6,842 bases of DNA, from NCBI GenBank assembly GCA_021787505.1, contig JAJYLU010000100.1, positions 1 to 6,842 on the forward strand, read 5' to 3'. The translations under genes and the position numbers were made by a program. Positions 5,294-6,842 of the stretch are shown here, one piece after another. The notes under the pieces are model-generated. The model had not been told where the DNA came from. It was given only the letters and a program-made list of their open reading frames with translations, and searched no databases. Within the stretch, counting starts at the first letter, position 1. Each line of letters opens with the position of its first letter. The DNA comes from Nitrospirota bacterium. Its GTDB lineage: Bacteria > Nitrospirota > Thermodesulfovibrionia > Thermodesulfovibrionales > UBA6898.

Positions 5294-6842
5294 CGAACCG
5301 GCCGTATCTGAGGGCAAGGGCCGGCAGCACAAGAAGATTAAGGGCGGTGGACGTGAAAAGGCCGCCGAGAATTACAAGCGCCATAGGACCCTCTATCTCG
5401 CGGCCTGCAGTTCCGCTGCCGATGGCGAGAGGAAGCAGACCCAACCCTGTTACCGTAGCGGTCATCAGTATCGGGGCTAGCCGTTCCGTAGCCCCTCTCA
5501 GCGCCGTCTCCTGCCCCCATGGACTGCCCTCGACCGAGACGAGATGCTCGTAATGGGAGAGCATCATGATGGAGTTGCGCAGCGTGATCCCGAAAATGGT
5601 CACAAAACCCACCAGTGACCCCAGAGAGAGCACCCCTCCTGCGGCCATGGCAGCAACCACTCCTCCCACAAGGGCAAATGGCAGGTTCAGAAGAACCAGC
5701 AGCACATTGCGATAATTGCGGAGAACGACGAAGAGAAGCAAAACTATGCCTATGCCGGCAAGCATGGTGTGCACCACCAGGTCCCTCCTGGATCTGGCTT
5801 CGGCCTGTTCCGTTCCGGTAAATTCAAAGTATGTGCCGGCAGGAAAAGAGACAGCGGCCGGTATGAGCCTTTCCGCATCGGAAACAAAAGAACCGACTGT
5901 ACGACCTGTCACATTGCAGGTGACGGTCTGGACCCTTCTTGCGTCATCATGCAGGATGACCTGGCGGCCCGACGTTTCATAGATATCGGCAAGTTCCTGA
6001 AGGCTCACATACGTGCCGCCGGGGCTTCGAAGGGGTAATCTCCGGATGTCGTAAATATTCTTGCGGTCGCGCGGATCGAGGATTACTGAAACAGCGAAGA
6101 CCCTGTCCCCTTCATATATCAGGCCCGTCGTGGTGCCCTGATATGCCGTACGCACCGCATCCAGCACGTTGACGCTCTCGAACCCCCACCGGACCATGGC
6201 CTCTTTCCTGAGCCTGATCATCACTTGCGGGGCCCCCGGCACGGATTGCAACTGGACAGCCGAGGCACCGCGGACGCTACTGAGGACGCCGGCGGTCTCC
6301 CGCCCCAGGCGGTCCAGGTCGTCGAGATTACTGCCGAAGATATTGACTGCTACCGAAGCAGTATAGCCGGAAATGGTTTCCTCTATGCGTTCGGTAAGGA
6401 ATGTTTTCACCGAATAGGCCACTCCAGGGAATTGTTCCAGCACTTCGCGCACACGAGCAGGTGAAAATGCCGCCTGTCTTCCGGAGACCGGCTTGAGATT
6501 TACATCGATTTCGCTGGAATTGATCCCTCTCGTTGATGAACCTTCTTCTGCATTACCCGTTTTCTGGGAAACAATGCGGGTGTAAGGAATGGTAAGAAGC
6601 TCAGAGGTCACCTGACGGCTTACCCGCATGGATTCTTCTAATGAAGTCCCGGGCACCATCGTTAAATGGACGATAAAATCTCCTTCTCTGAACTGGGGCA
6701 AGAATTCGCCTCTGAGAAACGGCAGCGCCGTCAATCCGACAAGAATGAAAACTATGACCCCGCCCGCCACTGTGCCGGGATGCCTGTCGATGCGAAGCAA
6801 CAGCGCCCTGTACCTCCGCTCCAGCCACTTCACAAGAGGCTG
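5271..6842 (-). CDS. RND efflux transporter, CzcA-like, C-terminal half (partial, cut by window edge)
   Basis: The visible 523 residues are the C-terminal half of a roughly 1,000-residue inner-membrane RND pump that exports substrate across the envelope with a membrane-fusion protein and an outer-membrane channel. The frame stays open to the window edge (Gln-Pro-Leu precede the GTG at 6833-6831), so that GTG is an internal Val and not a start. Order: transmembrane helix 7 (~25-43), a periplasmic porter/docking part starting GEFLPQFREGDF (to ~350), then helices 8-12 (~355-373, 379-401, 406-430, 455-475, 485-510). The porter segment RIEETISGY resembles CzcA-type heavy-metal pumps. The methionines known for Cu/Ag binding in CusA appear replaced (see findings), so a Cu/Ag role is unlikely. 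The N-terminal half with the proton-relay Asp and ion-type signature is outside the window, so the substrate is undecided. The stop lies at 5271, convergent with the thioesterase operon. Confidence 0.93.
   Translation of the reverse strand, partial: QPLVKWLERRYRALLLRIDRHPGTVAGGVIVFILVGLTALPFLRGEFLPQFREGDFIVHLTMVPGTSLEESMRVSRQVTSELLTIPYTRIVSQKTGNAEEGSSTRGINSSEIDVNLKPVSGRQAAFSPARVREVLEQFPGVAYSVKTFLTERIEETISGYTASVAVNIFGSNLDDLDRLGRETAGVLSSVRGASAVQLQSVPGAPQVMIRLRKEAMVRWGFESVNVLDAVRTAYQGTTTGLIYEGDRVFAVSVILDPRDRKNIYDIRRLPLRSPGGTYVSLQELADIYETSGRQVILHDDARRVQTVTCNVTGRTVGSFVSDAERLIPAAVSFPAGTYFEFTGTEQAEARSRRDLVVHTMLAGIGIVLLLFVVLRNYRNVLLVLLNLPFALVGGVVAAMAAGGVLSLGSLVGFVTIFGITLRNSIMMLSHYEHLVSVEGSPWGQETALRGATERLAPILMTATVTGLGLLPLAIGSGTAGREIEGPMALVILGGLFTSTALNLLVLPALALRYGRFEKKPAEE

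Noticed and set aside
5083..5553. 156-codon plus-strand ORF crossing from the intergenic region into the RND gene
   Set aside because: It starts with TTG, lacks a ribosome site, and most of it is antisense to the conserved C-terminal RND helices.
6831..6833. GTG as the start of the RND gene
   Set aside because: The frame is open to the window edge and the residues before and after fit an internal position before helix 7 of an RND pump; the gene is truncated by the window.

Overview
The window looks like a chromosomal stretch from a Gram-negative bacterium of medium-high GC content. It encodes a two-PDZ periplasmic protease of the HtrA type, a lipoprotein, a secreted protein and part of an RND efflux pump, all of which need a periplasm or outer membrane. 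The frequent AGG arginine codons and the make-up of the HtrA-centred stress cluster remind me of Nitrospirota or Desulfobacterota. That is an impression, not an identification.

Layout. Positions 1-217 hold no gene I can support. On the minus strand, an exported double-VOC (glyoxalase-fold) protein (1542-559) and a small tyrosine/glycine-rich lipoprotein (562-218) form a two-gene unit whose ORFs overlap by 4 nt (GTGA). A TTGACA/TAAGAT promoter candidate and a good Shine-Dalgarno sequence lie upstream. Next comes a 422-nt divergent intergenic region with several perfect inverted repeats. On the plus strand, a TTGACA/TAGCAT promoter candidate precedes four closely spaced genes: an HtrA/DegP-like protease (1965-3404), a YflT-like membrane stress protein (3464-3979), an ATP-binding-motif universal stress protein (3994-4443) and a hotdog-fold acyl-CoA thioesterase (4489-4992). 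A convergent intergenic region (4993-5270) contains an isolated perfect TATAAT box and, at its far edge, a weak terminator candidate. The window ends inside the C-terminal half of a CzcA-like RND transporter on the minus strand, cut by the window edge.

How they fit together. The four plus-strand genes have short gaps and their own strong ribosome binding sites, so they are probably one envelope/general stress operon: HtrA clears misfolded periplasmic proteins, the two small proteins are of stress-linked families, and the thioesterase may adjust acyl-CoA pools. The minus-strand pair is an export-directed unit of unknown role. The RND pump belongs to a separate efflux locus extending past the window edge.

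I do not see a clear undescribed system. The most interesting items are the secreted VOC/lipoprotein pair, the possible small RNA at about 5080-5293, and the hairpin-rich divergent intergenic region. No tRNA, rRNA, CRISPR array, insertion sequence or integrase was found by eye.
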